5,013 bases of DNA, from positions 1 through 5,013 of the forward strand of contig JAGXHD010000109.1 of assembly GCA_024636395.1 (NCBI GenBank), in the 5' to 3' direction. The position numbers were made by a program, and so were the translations under genes. This document shows, piece after piece, positions 1 to 5,013 of this stretch (the first letter of the stretch is position 1; each line of letters begins with the position of its first letter). The DNA comes from Sulfitobacter sp. Its GTDB lineage: Bacteria > Pseudomonadota > Alphaproteobacteria > Rhodobacterales > Rhodobacteraceae. The notes beneath the pieces were generated by a model. It worked only from the letters and a program-made list of their open reading frames with translations, was not told where the DNA came from and searched no databases.

Positions 1-520
1 GTAAACGGTCCGCCAGAAGGGCGTAGGCCAGCGCGTTCAGCCCGGCCAACGTGACGAAAGTGAGGATGAGGATCAGGAATTGCGGGGCCACCGGCGCGTC
101 TGTGCGGACGAACTGCGGCACGAAGGCGATGAAGAACGCGATGGATTTTGGATTGAGCGCTGTAACTGCCGCTGCGTGCCTGAAAACATGGGAGGCCGTG
201 ATATCATTGGCTTCGGGCAGATCCATACCGGCGGAGGGAGCCGAGCGGATGAGCTTGATCCCGAGATAGACGAGATAGGCGGCGCCGATCCATTTGAGTA
301 CGGTAAAGGCGGTGGCGGAGGCCAGCACCAGCGCGCCCAGACCCAGCAGCGAGGCCGTCATCGCGATCAGATCGCCAAGGGCAACCCCCGCAGCGCTTGC
401 AACGGCGGCCGATCGGCCCTTTGACAGCGCGTAGCTCAGCACCAGCATGACTGTGGGGCCGGGTATGAGCAGCAGCGCCACGGTTCCGGCCACGAAGGTG
501 AGCCAGAGGTCTAGGGGCAT
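1..520 (-). CDS. LysE/RhtB-family amino-acid exporter (3' end outside window)
   Basis: Inner-membrane translocator of the LysE/RhtB superfamily, which exports amino acids or related small metabolites. The substrate cannot be told from sequence. The frame is open from ATG at 518-520 to the left edge (173 codons seen; family members are usually about 200-210 residues, so roughly 30 are missing). Visible hallmarks are the PGP motif at residues 20-22 in the first membrane helix, an LSKGR segment at 32-36, a glycine-rich second helix with G45, G49 and D50, the KWIGAAYLVYLGIK segment at 76-89, and NPKSIAFFIAFVPQF at 123-137, which is very typical of the family. Hydrophobic stretches fall near residues 5-30, 40-70, 72-92, 116-137 and 147-170. 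AGGA at 528-531 lies 7 nt before the ATG, inside the last codons of the preceding remnant gene, so translation may be coupled to it. Family assignment is strong; substrate is unknown. Confidence 0.92.
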   Translation of the reverse strand, partial: MPLDLWLTFVAGTVALLLIPGPTVMLVLSYALSKGRSAAVASAAGVALGDLIAMTASLLGLGALVLASATAFTVLKWIGAAYLVYLGIKLIRSAPSAGMDLPEANDITASHVFRHAAAVTALNPKSIAFFIAFVPQFVRTDAPVAPQFLILILTFVTLAGLNALAYALLADRL

Positions 521-523
521 GAT

Positions 524-964
524 TCATTCCTGTTTTGGCGGGTAGTGGCGGATCAGAGCCATCCTGTCGTGAACCCCCAAGGTATTCAAGCTGTTGTCAG
601 CGTTTTGTGACAGGATGGAGCAGATGCGGTAATGCGGGTTCGCGATATCGAGGGGATGGACCGTGATGTCCGGCGTGACTTTGCTCCCGATCAGCGTGAG
701 GCCTATGCCGACCCCGTCGAGACGCTGGACCGCACGTAACGCGGCGGCCTCGGCGCGCTTGCGTTTGCCGTCCAGAAAGGCCAGATCGTGCTGCACGATG
801 CCTACGGTGAGGGCGCTTTTATCACATCGGTAGAAGGGCTTGCCGCAGGCTGCACCTGCCGCGCAGGCGGCGAGGCGGTAGAACGCCCAATCGCTAAGTG
901 GGCCCGCTCTTTCGACGAAGTCCTGCGCCTGTGCGGGTAGGGCAGACGAGCTGCGCGGCGCGGA
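524..964 (-). pseudogene. Remnant of a secreted DUF2927-like protein
   Basis: The frame is open for 146 codons directly after the mtnP stop and in the same frame, but it has no ATG, GTG, TTG or CTG until GTG at 794-796. Starting there would give only 90 residues and discard conserved-looking sequence. Codons 8-14 read ALPAQAQ, like the end of a signal peptide, yet the hydrophobic core and start codon are missing. Next comes LSDWAFYRLAACAAGAACGK (codons 23-42, Cys34 and Cys40), then FYRC and LTVGIV. The C-terminus has SILSQNADNSLNTLGVHD followed by MALIRHYPP. From memory, this matches the N-terminal and C-terminal ends of DUF2927, a Rhodobacterales family of secreted proteins of unknown function. 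The middle of the domain appears to be missing between about DITVHPLDI and ANPHYR, without loss of frame. I infer a 5'-damaged, internally deleted pseudogene. The alternative is a real short protein starting at GTG 796. Confidence 0.55.
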
Positions 965-1837
965 TCAGAGCATGCGCCCGGCCACCGCATCGAGTTTTGC
1001 TAGTAGGGCGGGCTCGCGGGCCTCTGGTGCGGTCATGATGGCATATTCGAGCGCCCGGTCGCAGCCGTGGGGGCAGAGCGGGCGCAAAGCGCCGAGCAGA
1101 GTGGGGAGCTTCGCTACGAGGGCGCGGGCATTGGCGGCGTTGCCCTGGAGTGTCTTAATGATTTCAGTCACGTCCACCTCGCCATGTTCGGGGTGCCAGC
1201 TGTCGTAATCGGTAATCATGGCGACGGAAGCGTAGCACAGCTCCGCCTCTCGGGCGAGTTTGGCCTCGGGCATGTTGGTCATGCCGATCACATCCGCACC
1301 CCATGCGCCACGGTACATCTTGCTTTCCGCCAGCGTCGAGAATTGCGGGCCTTCCATGGCCAGATACGTCCCGCCCCGATGGACTTTTACTCCCGTGGTT
1401 CGGGCGGCCGTTTCGCAGGCGTCCGACAGGCGCGGGCAAGTAGGATGTGCCACGCTCACGTGGGCTACGCAACCCGGCCCGAAAAAGGATTTCTCGCGTG
1501 CAAAGGTTCTGTCAATGAACTGATCTATAATCACAAAATCACCCGGCGCCATCTCCTCCCGGAACGAGCCACAGGCGGAAACCGAAATCACATCGGTGCA
1601 GCCAAGTCGCTTCAACGCGTCGATATTGGCGCGGTACGGAACTGACGTGGGGCTGTGCACATGGCCGCGCCCGTGACGCGGCAGAAAGGCCATCGCGACC
1701 CCGTCCAGCGATCCGGTGAGGATGGCATCGGAGGGCGCCCCCCACGGTGTGTCTACGGTGGTCCATTGCGGATCCGAAAGGCCCTCGATCTCGTAGATGC
1801 CGGAGCCGCCGATCACGGCGATTTTGGTAGGGCTCAT
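965..1837 (-). CDS. mtnP: S-methyl-5'-thioadenosine phosphorylase
   Basis: Cytosolic enzyme that splits 5'-methylthioadenosine with phosphate into adenine and 5-methylthioribose-1-phosphate, the entry step of methionine salvage. At 290 residues it has normal length for the family (PNP/MTAP family 2). Visible hallmarks: the N-terminal phosphate-binding GGSGIY at residues 10-15; LPRHGRGH at 52-59 with SPTSVPYRANI at 62-72; SACGSFREEMAPGDFVIIDQ at 87-106; the substrate-site MEGPQFST at 161-168; IGMTNMPEAKLAREAELCYA at 184-203; and TDYD at 209-212, whose aspartates favour 6-aminopurines and so point to MTA or adenosine rather than guanosine. ATG at 1837 is supported by GAGGAG at 1843-1848 with 5 nt spacing. 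The gene heads the minus-strand cluster and is followed without a gap by the DUF2927-like remnant. No adenine phosphoribosyltransferase gene is seen next to it. Confidence 0.96.
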   Translation of the reverse strand: MSPTKIAVIGGSGIYEIEGLSDPQWTTVDTPWGAPSDAILTGSLDGVAMAFLPRHGRGHVHSPTSVPYRANIDALKRLGCTDVISVSACGSFREEMAPGDFVIIDQFIDRTFAREKSFFGPGCVAHVSVAHPTCPRLSDACETAARTTGVKVHRGGTYLAMEGPQFSTLAESKMYRGAWGADVIGMTNMPEAKLAREAELCYASVAMITDYDSWHPEHGEVDVTEIIKTLQGNAANARALVAKLPTLLGALRPLCPHGCDRALEYAIMTAPEAREPALLAKLDAVAGRML

Positions 1838-1842
1838 GGGGT

Positions 1843-1848
1843 CTCCTC
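1843..1848 (-). promoter_or_regulatory. Ribosome binding site of mtnP
   Basis: GAGGAG read on the minus strand, 5 nt before the ATG at 1837. It fixes the start of mtnP and agrees with the GGSGIY motif lying ten residues in. Confidence 0.75.
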
Positions 1849-1983
1849 AGGTGCGATCACGGCTTTGCTTTAGCGCGATGGTGGCGCGCGGGGCGGGGTA
1901 ATGCAACCGGACAAATAGGGCAAAGGCAGGGGGCTATGGGCAATGGGCACATCCGGCGGAGCCCCCGGTACAAAGCCGAGATG

Positions 1984-2127
1984 CAGCATTGGGAGCGACG
2001 GGCACGCTTGCGGTACTGATGTTGGTGTAGGTGGGGACGCCGGCGCTGATTTTCTGGGTGATCCCCACGCCGCTGCTGGGCCTCGGACCCGTGGCGGGCC
2101 GTATTCCCGCACCGGTATCATAGCGCT
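1984..2127 (+). pseudogene. Possible fragment of a membrane protein with an internal stop
   Basis: This plus-strand frame reads as two hydrophobic runs, ALGATGTLAVLMLV and then VGTPALIFWVIPTPLLGLGP, separated by one TAG codon at about 2029-2031 and ending at a TAG. The core codons are rich in G or C at third positions and T or C at second positions, the pattern of membrane-protein coding DNA in such genomes. There is no obvious start or ribosome binding site and no recognisable family. It could be a relic of a transporter or simply chance in GC-rich DNA. Confidence 0.2.
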
Positions 2128-2310
2128 TCAGATCCGCGCCGCAATTTTCTTGACGGTTTTCAGTACCCCAAACTGATTGAGACGGAGATCGATCTCGTCT
2201 GCTCGGGCCGTTCCCTGCAGTGAGACAAGGTCACCGGCGCAAGACATGTGATGTTCTGCATCTTTGAAGGGCAGATCCAAGCTGATCTTGACCCTAAGCT
2301 GGATCGGCAT
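2128..2310 (-). CDS. Weak small ORF, hypothetical (60 codons)
   Basis: ATG at 2308-2310 opens a 60-residue frame ending LNQFGVLKTVKKIAARI. Its amino-acid balance is more natural than that of nearby random frames: few arginines, mixed charged and aliphatic residues, and a basic C-terminal helix-like end. Against it, no Shine-Dalgarno sequence precedes the ATG, a stop lies only eight codons upstream, and third-position GC is lower than in the neighbouring real genes. No family is recognised and no signal or membrane segment is seen. It may be the tail of a decayed gene or not coding at all. Confidence 0.2.
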   Translation of the reverse strand: MPIQLRVKISLDLPFKDAEHHMSCAGDLVSLQGTARADEIDLRLNQFGVLKTVKKIAARI

Positions 2311-2446
2311 GCGATACTGTTTAATGCGCCGTCAGACTAAAGGCAAAACCCGCAGCACTCATGGCATCTTCCCTGGCACCAAGCGGCATATGCCTACCTG
2401 GATGGCATATTTCCCGGTGAGATGGCGTCATATCGGAGGCAGGCAT
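2306..2446 (+). repeat. Spaced GGCAT motif array (iteron- or operator-like)
   Basis: GGCAT occurs in the same orientation at 2306, 2363, 2385, 2404 and 2442, with a split variant GGCGTCAT at 2424. From 2363 onward the intervals are 22, 19, 20 and 18 bp, close to two helical turns. Three copies extend to GGCATAT or GGCATAC, and the copy at 2385-2394 is the perfect palindrome GGCATATGCC. Regular spacing of short motifs on one face of the helix is what a multi-site DNA-binding protein would need, but the unit is short and no such protein is encoded nearby. Confidence 0.35.
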
Positions 2447-2606
2447 ACCTATTACGTGGTCTTCAGCAGCACTCACCTAGTCTCTCAGAGGCCCTGTGCG
2501 AAGGATCGCGGCAGGCGAGACATGGCGTAGCAGCGCTTCAACGACATCTGCCTGCTTCATCTGCTGTTTCAAGCATCGGCCACCTTCGGCCTTGCACCGC
2601 TTTGCC

Positions 2607-2622
2607 AGCCCAGTTGTGGGCT
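2607..2622 (-). terminator. Hairpin just after the flavin-reductase stop
   Basis: AGCCCA (2607-2612) and TGGGCT (2617-2622) form a perfect 6-bp stem with a 4-nt loop, 3 nt downstream of the minus-strand stop at 2626-2628. No U-run follows on the minus strand, so it is not a classical intrinsic terminator. It may still protect or end the transcript. Confidence 0.35.
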
Positions 2623-2625
2623 TCC

Positions 2626-3231
2626 TCAATCGTCGGGGCGGATGATCTCGAAGACTTCGCGAACGGCTGTGTAGTCGCGGTAGCCCAGGCGGCTGAGCGG
2701 GACGTATTTGGTTACGTCGAAGCGCCCGTCAACCACGCAATCATCGCGCAGATGCACGCCGATGACTTCACCGAAGCAGACGAAATTCGCCTCGCCCTCG
2801 ATCCTGACGATCTGGGTCATCCGGCATTCGAGTGCGGCGGGAGCGGTGGCCACGCGGGGGCAGGCAATCTCGCTGCACTCTGCCTTTTCGATTCCGGCGT
2901 GCGCGAATTCGTCGGTGCCGTGCGGCAGGGTGGCGGATGATTTGTTCATCGCATCGCGCGCGGCATACTCCACGATATTGACGCAAAACACGCCCGTTTC
3001 CTGAATGTTGGCCATGGAATCCTTGGTCCCGTCCACATCGCCCTTGATGCCGGTGGAGGCGAACATGACCTGTGGTGGCACGTAGGCCACGCCGTTGAAG
3101 AACGAATAGGGTGCGATGTTGTCACGTCCCTGGCCGTCGCGGGTCGAGATCCAGCCGATGGGGCGCGGGGTCACGATGGCGTTGAAGGGATTGTGGGGCA
3201 GGCCATGGCCGTCGGCGGGGCGGTAAAACAT
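2626..3231 (-). CDS. Flavin-reductase-like FMN-binding protein
   Basis: A 201-residue soluble protein of the flavin-reductase-like, FMN-binding split-barrel family (DIM6/NTAB type). Members bind FMN and either reduce flavin with NAD(P)H for a partner oxygenase or act as small flavoproteins; the partner is not evident here. Visible features are MFYRPADGHGLPHNPFNAIV at residues 1-20, the flavin-site run TPRPIGWISTRD at 21-32, then DNIAPYSFFNGVAYVPPQVM at 37-56, and the ETGVFCVNIV strand. An in-frame ATG at 3276 would add 15 residues. I chose 3231 because conserved sequence begins at MFYRP, AAGAG precedes this ATG by 7 nt, and the upstream ATG has no ribosome binding site and sits inside an inverted repeat. 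It is transcribed divergently from the GNAT gene. Family assignment is firm; the physiological reaction is unknown. Confidence 0.9.
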   Translation of the reverse strand: MFYRPADGHGLPHNPFNAIVTPRPIGWISTRDGQGRDNIAPYSFFNGVAYVPPQVMFASTGIKGDVDGTKDSMANIQETGVFCVNIVEYAARDAMNKSSATLPHGTDEFAHAGIEKAECSEIACPRVATAPAALECRMTQIVRIEGEANFVCFGEVIGVHLRDDCVVDGRFDVTKYVPLSRLGYRDYTAVREVFEIIRPDD

Positions 3232-3268
3232 ATGCAGGCTCTTTTCGGTTGTGATTGAAAACAGAGCT

Positions 3269-3287
3269 AGCGCCATGATAGGGCGCT
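3269..3287. promoter_or_regulatory. Inverted repeat in the divergent promoter region
   Basis: AGCGCC (3269-3274) and GGCGCT (3282-3287) are perfect inverted halves around a 7-bp centre. They lie in the 89-bp spacer between the divergent flavin-reductase and GNAT genes, 38 bp from one start and 33 bp from the other. This is operator-like geometry. A TTGAAA at 3255-3260 might be a plus-strand -35 element, but no clear -10 fits it. Confidence 0.35.
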
Positions 3288-3306
3288 GACCAGAAGAAAT
3301 CCTGCC

Positions 3307-3312
3307 GGAGGG
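3307..3312 (+). promoter_or_regulatory. Ribosome binding site for the GTG-started GNAT gene
   Basis: GGAGGG lies 8 nt before GTG at 3321. It supports the GTG start; the ATG four bases further on is in another frame. Confidence 0.65.
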
Positions 3313-3320
3313 CCCCGCCC

Positions 3321-3806
3321 GTGTATGATATCACCGCCGAGACCGCTCAGGACCTTTGGGAAGTCGAGGCGCTGTTCGATACGTGCTTTGCACCGGGGCG
3401 GACCGCACTTTCCTCCTACAGGCTGCGCGAAGGGGTGCCGCCGGTGGCGGGACTGAGCCTCGTGGCGCGAGATGATCTGGGGATTTTGGCGGGGGCGATC
3501 CGATTTTGGCCCGTCTGCATCGCGGATTGGGATGTTCTGTTGCTGGGGCCTGTCGCGGTGCATTCGACACGGCAGGGCGAGGGGCTTGCCGCCCTTCTGA
3601 TCGTGACGGCGCTGGAGCGGGCGGCGCAGATCGGCTGGGAGCGGGTGATGCTTGTGGGGGACGCGCCCTACTACGGCAGATTCGGGTTTGACCGGCTGGA
3701 CGGCGTGATAATGCCGCCGCCGACAAACCCAGAGCGGGTGCTGGGCCGGGCGCTGCGGGCGGGTGCGTGGGACAGGATTGCGGGCGAGGTGGTGCGGGCG
3801 CGTTGA
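3321..3806 (+). CDS. GNAT-family N-acetyltransferase
   Basis: A 161-residue cytosolic acyltransferase of the GNAT fold, closest in layout to the YhbS type. It would move an acetyl group from acetyl-CoA to an amine; the substrate is unknown. The start is GTG with GGAGGG 8 nt upstream. Visible features: a central strand LLLGPVAVHSTRQGEGLAAL (73-92) in which Q85-G-E-G-L-A90 is the Q/R-x-x-G-x-G/A acetyl-CoA pyrophosphate-binding loop, the following helix, and VGDAPYYGRFGF (112-123), a motif typical of this subgroup, with tyrosines in the usual position of the general acid. Length is normal for a single-domain GNAT. It ends 44 nt before the EcsC-family gene on the same strand and probably shares its transcript, and it diverges from the flavin-reductase gene. 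Confidence 0.9.
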   Translation: MYDITAETAQDLWEVEALFDTCFAPGRTALSSYRLREGVPPVAGLSLVARDDLGILAGAIRFWPVCIADWDVLLLGPVAVHSTRQGEGLAALLIVTALERAAQIGWERVMLVGDAPYYGRFGFDRLDGVIMPPPTNPERVLGRALRAGAWDRIAGEVVRAR

Positions 3807-3838
3807 AATCTGCCGCCGTGCCGCCCATTTATAGCGCA

Positions 3839-3844
3839 GAGGAG
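3839..3844 (+). promoter_or_regulatory. Ribosome binding site that fixes the EcsC-family start
   Basis: GAGGAG lies 6 nt before ATG at 3851. It argues against the longer in-frame reading from 3767, which would overlap the end of the GNAT gene. Confidence 0.75.
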
Positions 3845-3850
3845 ATCTCA

Positions 3851-4612
3851 ATGACCCAGAATAGTTTGCCCGCGCCGATCGATGTCGAAGCCGAGCTGGA
3901 GCGCATTGCGCGCATCTACAACGGCGCTGGGGGCGTTGGGATAAGCGTTCTTAACCTCATCGGGGGGCAGGCAGAGAGCTTGCTGGACCGTTTGCCTGCG
4001 CGGGTGCGTGGTCAACTCGAAGCGGCAACCGTGCGCGCGCTGGATCACGCGATGCGCGCGGCGCATGCCAGCCGCGGGCGGGTGCCCGATCAGGCGTCGT
4101 GGCTCAACTCCGCGGCCTCCGCCGCGATGGGCGCGGTGGGGGGCGCGGGCGGATTGCCCACTGCGCTGGCCGAATTGCCGGTGACGACCACGCTATTGCT
4201 GCGGGTGATCGAAGGGGTCGCGGTCGAACACGGTTTTGATCCGGAGCTCGAATCGGTGCGGTTCGATTGTGTTCAGGTGTTCTCGGCGGCGGGCCCGCTG
4301 TCGCAGGACGATGGCTCGGACCTCGCGTTTCTGACCGCGCGGCTGGCTCTGTCGGGCAAGGCAGTGCAGGCGATCATCCATAAGGTCGCCCCGAGGCTTG
4401 CCGTGGTGATGGGGCAAAAGCTCGCGGCGCAGGCAGTGCCGGTGCTGGGTGCAGTCGCGGGGGCTGCCACCAACTACGCCTATACCAGCTATTACCAGGA
4501 CATGGCGCAGGTGCATTTCGGCTTGCGCAGGTTGGCGATCGAGGGCGATGTGGCGCCCGAGGACCTGAACCGGCGGCTGGCGGCGAAGATGAAGATGTTG
4601 GCGAAGGCGTGA
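3851..4612 (+). CDS. EcsC-family protein
   Basis: A 253-residue protein of the EcsC family, named for the third gene of the Bacillus ecs ABC-transporter locus. Its biochemical role is unknown and no ABC genes occur here. The N-terminus is an acidic then helical stretch (residues 11-75). The family core follows: SWLNSAASAAMGAVGGAGG at 83-101, GLPTALAELPVTTTLLLR at 101-118, EHGFDPE at 126-132, then a cysteine-bearing VRFDCVQVFSAAGPL at 136-150. A second hydrophobic, glycine/alanine-rich segment (191-215, ending YAYTSYY) is typical of the C-terminal half. These may be membrane-associating helices, but no signal peptide is seen. The ATG at 3851 has a strong ribosome binding site; a frame extending back to 3767 adds residues unlike the family. 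It probably forms an operon with the GNAT gene. Its stop is 3 nt from that of the converging cupin gene. Confidence 0.9.
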   Translation: MTQNSLPAPIDVEAELERIARIYNGAGGVGISVLNLIGGQAESLLDRLPARVRGQLEAATVRALDHAMRAAHASRGRVPDQASWLNSAASAAMGAVGGAGGLPTALAELPVTTTLLLRVIEGVAVEHGFDPELESVRFDCVQVFSAAGPLSQDDGSDLAFLTARLALSGKAVQAIIHKVAPRLAVVMGQKLAAQAVPVLGAVAGAATNYAYTSYYQDMAQVHFGLRRLAIEGDVAPEDLNRRLAAKMKMLAKA

Positions 4613-4615
4613 CGC

Positions 4616-4924
4616 CTATGGCGCGGGCTGCAGCAACTCGATCTCGATGAAAGCACACTCAAAATCGTTACCGTTGATCACATCGTGCGAGGCGCCCAGC
4701 GGGCGATAATAGGGGACGCCGTTCTGCATCTTCGCAAACATGATTGCCGGGCCCCCCGTGTCGATCTCGAGCGTGCCGTCGAAGAGGGGAACAACCACGT
4801 AATCATGGGCATGGGTATGCCAGCCGGTATTTGCGCCGCGCTCGGCAAAGCGCCATTCGGTGACTTTTAGACGCTCGTTTTCGATCTGGACGGTTGCGGT
4901 GGCGGTGCCTTTTGCGGTGCACAT
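4616..4924 (-). CDS. Small single-domain cupin protein
   Basis: A 102-residue one-domain cupin (conserved beta-barrel), probably cytosolic and metal-binding; its substrate or role is unknown. Motif 1 is seen as GANTGWHTHAHDYVVVPLFDG (30-50), giving His36 and His38 plus His40; the usual glutamate position is Val43. Motif 2 fits exactly, G69-x5-P75-x-G77-x2-H80-x3-N84, supplying the third metal histidine. Such small cupins sense or bind a small molecule or act as simple isomerases or dioxygenases. AAGGA at 4932-4936 lies 7 nt before the ATG and abuts the stop of the upstream frame, which suggests a shared transcript. The gene converges on the EcsC-family gene, with 3 nt between the stop codons. 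Confidence 0.87.
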   Translation of the reverse strand: MCTAKGTATATVQIENERLKVTEWRFAERGANTGWHTHAHDYVVVPLFDGTLEIDTGGPAIMFAKMQNGVPYYRPLGASHDVINGNDFECAFIEIELLQPAP

Positions 4925-4935
4925 AGGAGGATCCT

Positions 4936-5013
4936 TCAGGGTGAGCGCCCGATAGTGGCGGGGGCGACTGTGGGAGTCTTGAGGACGGCGAAGATTTCTG
5001 CGTGGTCCATAAC
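4936..5013 (-). CDS. C-terminal end of an upstream gene (5' part outside window)
   Basis: A minus-strand frame enters from the right edge and gives 25 codons, reading VMDHAEIFAVLKTPTVAPAT then IGRSP, before TGA at 4936-4938. The stop is 11 nt before the cupin ATG and touches the cupin's AAGGA ribosome binding site, a typical operon junction. An ATG is the second codon at the edge, so a separate 24-residue ORF cannot be excluded. Too little is visible to name a family. Confidence 0.45.
   Translation of the reverse strand, partial: VMDHAEIFAVLKTPTVAPATIGRSP

Larger units (their letters stand above)
1849..2606. other. Gene-poor, lower-GC stretch
   Basis: About 760 bp between the mtnP ribosome binding site and the flavin-reductase stop hold no convincing intact gene. 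All six frames are broken or have atypical composition. By eye, GC falls to about half to 55% across roughly 2160-2460, clearly below the flanking genes. The mtnP promoter should lie at the left end, but I could not pick out a clear -35/-10 pair. The stretch contains a possible broken membrane-protein fragment (about 1984-2127), a weak minus-strand ORF (2128-2310) and spaced GGCAT motifs (2306-2446). I infer decayed or acquired DNA, or a long regulatory spacer. No transposase, integrase or terminal repeats were seen. Confidence 0.6.

Noticed and set aside
204..527. 107-codon minus-strand frame over the LysE gene
   Set aside because: The LysE/RhtB protein is read in a different frame from ATG 520, with all family motifs present.
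802..990. 62-codon minus-strand frame bridging mtnP and the remnant
   Set aside because: It is arginine/proline-rich with no support; the DUF2927-like frame explains the region better.
1067..1645. 192-codon plus-strand frame opposite mtnP
   Set aside because: It is antisense to a clearly assigned enzyme, has no family resemblance or ribosome binding site, and its composition is that of a reverse-complement shadow.
2422..2940. 172-codon plus-strand frame
   Set aside because: Its larger part is antisense to the flavin-reductase gene and no motif is recognised.
3232..3276. Longer start for the flavin-reductase-like protein
   Set aside because: ATG 3276 has no ribosome binding site and lies inside an inverted repeat; conserved sequence begins at ATG 3231.
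3767..3850. Longer start for the EcsC-family protein
   Set aside because: It would overlap the GNAT gene by 40 nt and add 28 residues unlike the family, while ATG 3851 has a strong ribosome binding site.
3267..3851. 194-codon minus-strand frame, and a 165-codon one at 3331-3828
   Set aside because: Both are arginine/proline-rich shadows across the well-supported GNAT gene.
1..5013. tRNA, rRNA, CRISPR, insertion sequence or prophage signals
   Set aside because: No cloverleaf with a T-loop GTTCRANNC, no regularly repeated 25-40 bp units, no transposase-like frame and no terminal inverted repeats were found by reading.

Overview
The window is GC-rich chromosomal DNA that reads like a Rhodobacteraceae (Roseobacter-type) alphaproteobacterium. 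This is inferred from the strong G/C third-position bias, the style of the proteins (a LysE-type exporter, an MTA phosphorylase, a DUF2927-like remnant, an EcsC-family protein) and the dense packing with short operon-type junctions. No phage, transposase, CRISPR array, tRNA or rRNA was recognised.

Layout. Positions 1-1837 hold a minus-strand cluster: mtnP (S-methyl-5'-thioadenosine phosphorylase), then a decayed secreted-protein gene resembling DUF2927, then a LysE/RhtB-family amino-acid exporter that runs off the left edge. Positions 1838-2625 are a gene-poor stretch of visibly lower GC. It contains no convincing intact gene, but it does hold a possible broken membrane-protein fragment, a weak 60-codon ORF and a row of GGCAT motifs spaced about 20 bp apart. 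Positions 2626-3231 encode a minus-strand flavin-reductase-like FMN-binding protein. It diverges from a plus-strand pair, a GNAT acetyltransferase (GTG start) and an EcsC-family protein, and the 89-bp divergent spacer contains a 6-bp inverted repeat. A minus-strand cupin gene converges on the EcsC gene with only 3 nt between the stops. The extreme right edge holds what looks like the last 25 codons of a further gene upstream of the cupin.

How the genes fit together. mtnP recycles the methylthioadenosine formed in polyamine and related S-adenosylmethionine metabolism. The other genes are small accessory or housekeeping functions with no evident common pathway. The GNAT and EcsC genes probably share a transcript, as do the cupin and the gene upstream of it. 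The LysE gene follows the remnant by 3 nt, so it probably depends on the mtnP transcript. I do not see a new multi-gene system. The points most worth a second look are the internally deleted DUF2927-like remnant, the low-GC gap with its spaced motif array, and the operator-like inverted repeat between the divergent genes.
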